Shown here piece after piece: positions 51,702 through 53,111 of a DNA stretch of 53,111 bases. The position numbers and the translations under genes are program-made. The notes below the pieces were generated by a model. It was not told the origin of the DNA. It was given only the letters and a program-made list of their open reading frames with translations, and did no database searches. Position 1 is the first letter of the stretch. The number at the start of each line of letters is the position of its first letter. Source of the DNA: Scatosoma sp045614565 (GTDB lineage: Bacteria; Bacillota; Clostridia; Christensenellales; Borkfalkiaceae); NCBI GenBank assembly GCA_045614565.1, contig JAZLDG010000095.1:1-53111 (forward strand), read 5' to 3'.

Positions 51702-51902
51702 ATGAATTTTAGTGAGAATTTCAAACGAGAGATGAAATACCGCGGAATATCGCAAACGACGCTTGCGGAGCGGTTGAACACGTCGCAGGCGACGATCAGC
51801 CGATGGATGAAAGGGGTAAATCAGCCCGATTTTGAAAGTTTATTTTTACTGTGTGAAATTTTGGAAGTTACTCCCAACGAATTACTTGGGTGGGATAAAT
51901 AA
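51702..51902 (+). CDS. XRE-family (Cro/CI-type) repressor, 66 aa
   Basis: The protein consists of little more than a helix-turn-helix: MKYRGISQTTLAERLNTSQA and TISRWMKGVNQPDFESLFLL, closing with LEVTPNELLGW. Such short regulators lack a ligand domain and often act as simple dimeric repressors. The three dyads immediately upstream are the likely operators. It is followed closely by two small membrane-protein genes, so the four genes form one module. Confidence 0.92.
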   Translation: MNFSENFKREMKYRGISQTTLAERLNTSQATISRWMKGVNQPDFESLFLLCEILEVTPNELLGWDK

Positions 51903-51915
51903 AAAGGAGAAGGTT

Positions 51916-52158
51916 ATGTATTGGTTAGAAGATTTTAGAGATTGGTTGGACGAACATGCGATTCATAATATTTTGATCGGGATTGCTTGTTTGGTGGTGT
52001 TTTTCATTCTCGGCGGGATTGGGGCTGGGATGGGAAACGTAATACCCGCGTTGATGATTGGCGCGGTTTTGGTTGCAGCTTGCGGCGCGATACTTATTTT
52101 ACTTGGTCTCATCGGGCTTGTGATACGGGCGATACTCTTTATCATAGATTTGTTTTAA
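51916..52158 (+). CDS. Small membrane protein, 80 aa
   Basis: Two hydrophobic segments (ILIGIACLVVFFILGGIGAG and LMIGAVLVAACGAILILLGL) follow a short amphipathic N-terminus, MYWLEDFRDWLDEHAIHN. The ATG at 51916 has AAGGAGA about six bases upstream. A longer frame starts at 51832 but overlaps the regulator. No family is recognised. Its position suggests co-expression with the XRE gene. Confidence 0.75.
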   Translation: MYWLEDFRDWLDEHAIHNILIGIACLVVFFILGGIGAGMGNVIPALMIGAVLVAACGAILILLGLIGLVIRAILFIIDLF

Positions 52159-52177
52159 CGGGAAAAAGGATTTTATT

Positions 52178-52459
52178 ATGTCTAAAAAATCGATAGGTGA
52201 AAAAATTGGGGATTTCTTGCGTAACGTAGCTATTTATTTGGCGGAGAAATCTATTAAGTTTGCGTTGGGCGGATTGGCATTAATGGTACCCTTCCTTTGC
52301 GTGATTATTTTCGTGGGTTGGATGGATTCGCCCGCGATTATGATTAGTCTTTGTATTCTGGGCGGGTTGGGCGCAATCCTGTTTGTAAGCGGATGTATAG
52401 GCGGTATTTTGGATTGGATCGACGAGAATATTTGCGACGTATTCTATAAAAGAAAATAA
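52178..52459 (+). CDS. Small membrane protein, 93 aa
   Basis: A basic/amphipathic N-terminus (SKKSIGEKIGDFLRNVAIYL) precedes two hydrophobic segments (ALGGLALMVPFLCVIIFVGW; IMISLCILGGLGAILFVSGC). The layout is like that of the preceding gene, and the two may be distant relatives or partners. No family is recognised. It lies 19 bases downstream and shares a terminator with it. Confidence 0.72.
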   Translation: MSKKSIGEKIGDFLRNVAIYLAEKSIKFALGGLALMVPFLCVIIFVGWMDSPAIMISLCILGGLGAILFVSGCIGGILDWIDENICDVFYKRK

Positions 52460-52479
52460 AATTTTTCGTAAAAATCAAA

Positions 52480-52513
52480 ACGGCGGTTGTGAAAAACAAT
52501 CGCCGTAATTTTT
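52480..52513 (+). terminator. Terminator of the XRE-membrane protein unit
   Basis: ACGGCGGTTGT (52480-52490) pairs with ACAATCGCCGT (52496-52506), with one G-U pair, followed by AATTTTTAT. It separates this unit from the 23S promoter. Confidence 0.85.
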
Positions 52514-52599
52514 ATGAAATAGATCGGTAAAATTGTTCGCGCGCGACATAATATATATTAAATAATAAAATTTTTACAAAAATGGGAAAGAGAAGAAAT

Positions 52600-52684
52600 A
52601 TTTTGAAAAAAACAAAAAAAAGTATAAAAAAATTTAATTTTTTTTCAAAAAATGCTTGACATTCTGTTTTGTAAATGGTATTAT
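52600..52684 (+). promoter_or_regulatory. Strong 23S rRNA promoter with A/T-rich upstream element
   Basis: TTGACA (52656-52661) and TATTAT (52679-52684) are 17 bases apart. The preceding 50 bases are nearly all A and T in runs, as in rRNA UP elements. Transcription should begin near 52691, giving a leader of about 290 bases before 23S. No 16S gene lies between, or anywhere in the window. Confidence 0.88.
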
Positions 52685-52748
52685 GTTTAGGCTGTCACTT
52701 GGCGGGTACGTTTTTTAGGCAGTAAAACTCTCTGTGGAGAGTGAAAAA

Positions 52749-52773
52749 AGAAGATTAACAACTGCATAGCAAA
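52749..52773 (+). other. 5' strand of the 23S precursor processing stem
   Basis: This segment can pair over 25 bp (two G-U) with 431-455, which lies just after the left 23S copy. It is therefore taken as the upstream half of the processing stem. GCAAATTAGTC at its end (52769-52779) is repeated at 52916-52926. Confidence 0.75.
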
Positions 52774-52979
52774 TTAGTCAAAAAGTTTTTATTTTGTAAA
52801 AAGAATAAAGACGAGTACGAAAAAGGCAAAAATTTTCATATTGAAAGTAAAGCTAATTTGGTTAATAAGCATAGTATAGAGTATAGCAATGAAAGGCACT
52901 CAAAAGGAAAATGCTGCAAATTAGTCGAGTAAGAGATATAGAATTTTTTTCAAAGGAAAGACGAGTAGAAAGAGAGAAA

Positions 52980-53111
52980 GATCAAGCTACAAAGGGCTTA
53001 CGGAGGATGCCTTGGTACATGGCGCCGAAGAAGGACGTGACAAGCTGCGAAAAGCCACGGAGAGGAGCAAATATCCTGAGACCCGTGGATATCCGAATGA
53101 GGGAACTCAGC
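52980..53111 (+). rRNA. rrl: 23S rRNA, 5' end (partial)
   Basis: The conserved start is recognised from GGATGCCTTGG, GAAGGACGTG and CGGAGAGGAGCAAATATCC. It begins with GATCAAGC, complementary to the end of the left copy. The rest lies outside the window. It is in the same orientation as the left copy. Confidence 0.97.

Overview
The window looks like chromosomal DNA from an endospore-forming Clostridia-type member of the Bacillota. The spoIIGA-sigE pair, the plsX-rnc-smc-ftsY order, strong Shine-Dalgarno sites and TTGACA/TATAAT promoters point that way. An uncultured gut lineage such as Christensenellales is a guess only. The window is bounded by two 23S rRNA genes in the same orientation: the 3' end of one with 5S and tRNA-Asn on the left, and the 5' end of another on the right. 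The right-hand copy has its own strong promoter and no 16S gene before it, so 23S appears unlinked from 16S here.

Region 0.7-29 kb is accessory, AT-rich DNA. It starts with a small ribbon-helix-helix regulator and a single-chain restriction-modification enzyme, bracketed by pairs of GTCCCACACA-type repeats. Next come an isolated zinc-ribbon protein and a decayed tyrosine recombinase. A capsule/exopolysaccharide operon fills 5.8-24.9 kb: initiating phosphoglycosyl transferase, seven glycosyltransferases, a TagF-like polyol-phosphate transferase, a pyruvyl transferase, polymerase and flippase, UDP-ManNAc and UDP-L-FucNAc synthesis genes, and a nucleotidyltransferase-fold protein. After it lie a 3' fragment of tRNA-Asn, an IS3 transposase remnant, a short promoter/aptamer-like/terminator unit, an AlbA-domain ATPase regulator and a DUF2326 remnant. 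A 1-kb integrated-element scar then sits between a 56-bp duplication of the 3' part of tRNA-Leu. The tRNA-Asn fragment suggests that about 24 kb, including the capsule operon, entered as an island at tRNA-Asn.

Region 29-51 kb is housekeeping DNA with a more GC-rich, regular codon pattern: a tRNA cluster (Val-Gly-Cys-Leu), a SecB-like protein, dnaA-mnmG divergent from recF, a VanW-like protein, and a long co-directional run asnS-plsX-rnc-smc-ftsY-ABC transporter-trmD-rbgA-rnhB-yraN. The spoIIGA-sigE pair follows, then an M1-family lipoprotein peptidase and an FmdB-type zinc ribbon.

Region 50.8-52.5 kb holds a small XRE-controlled module of membrane proteins. Three near-identical dyads lie between the divergent genes. 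No CRISPR array, intact transposon or complete prophage is visible. The most unusual items are the self-standing 23S transcription unit, the tRNA-based scars, the FMN-riboswitch-like orphan unit at 25.5 kb, and the perfect terminator hairpin that runs directly into the spoIIGA start codon.
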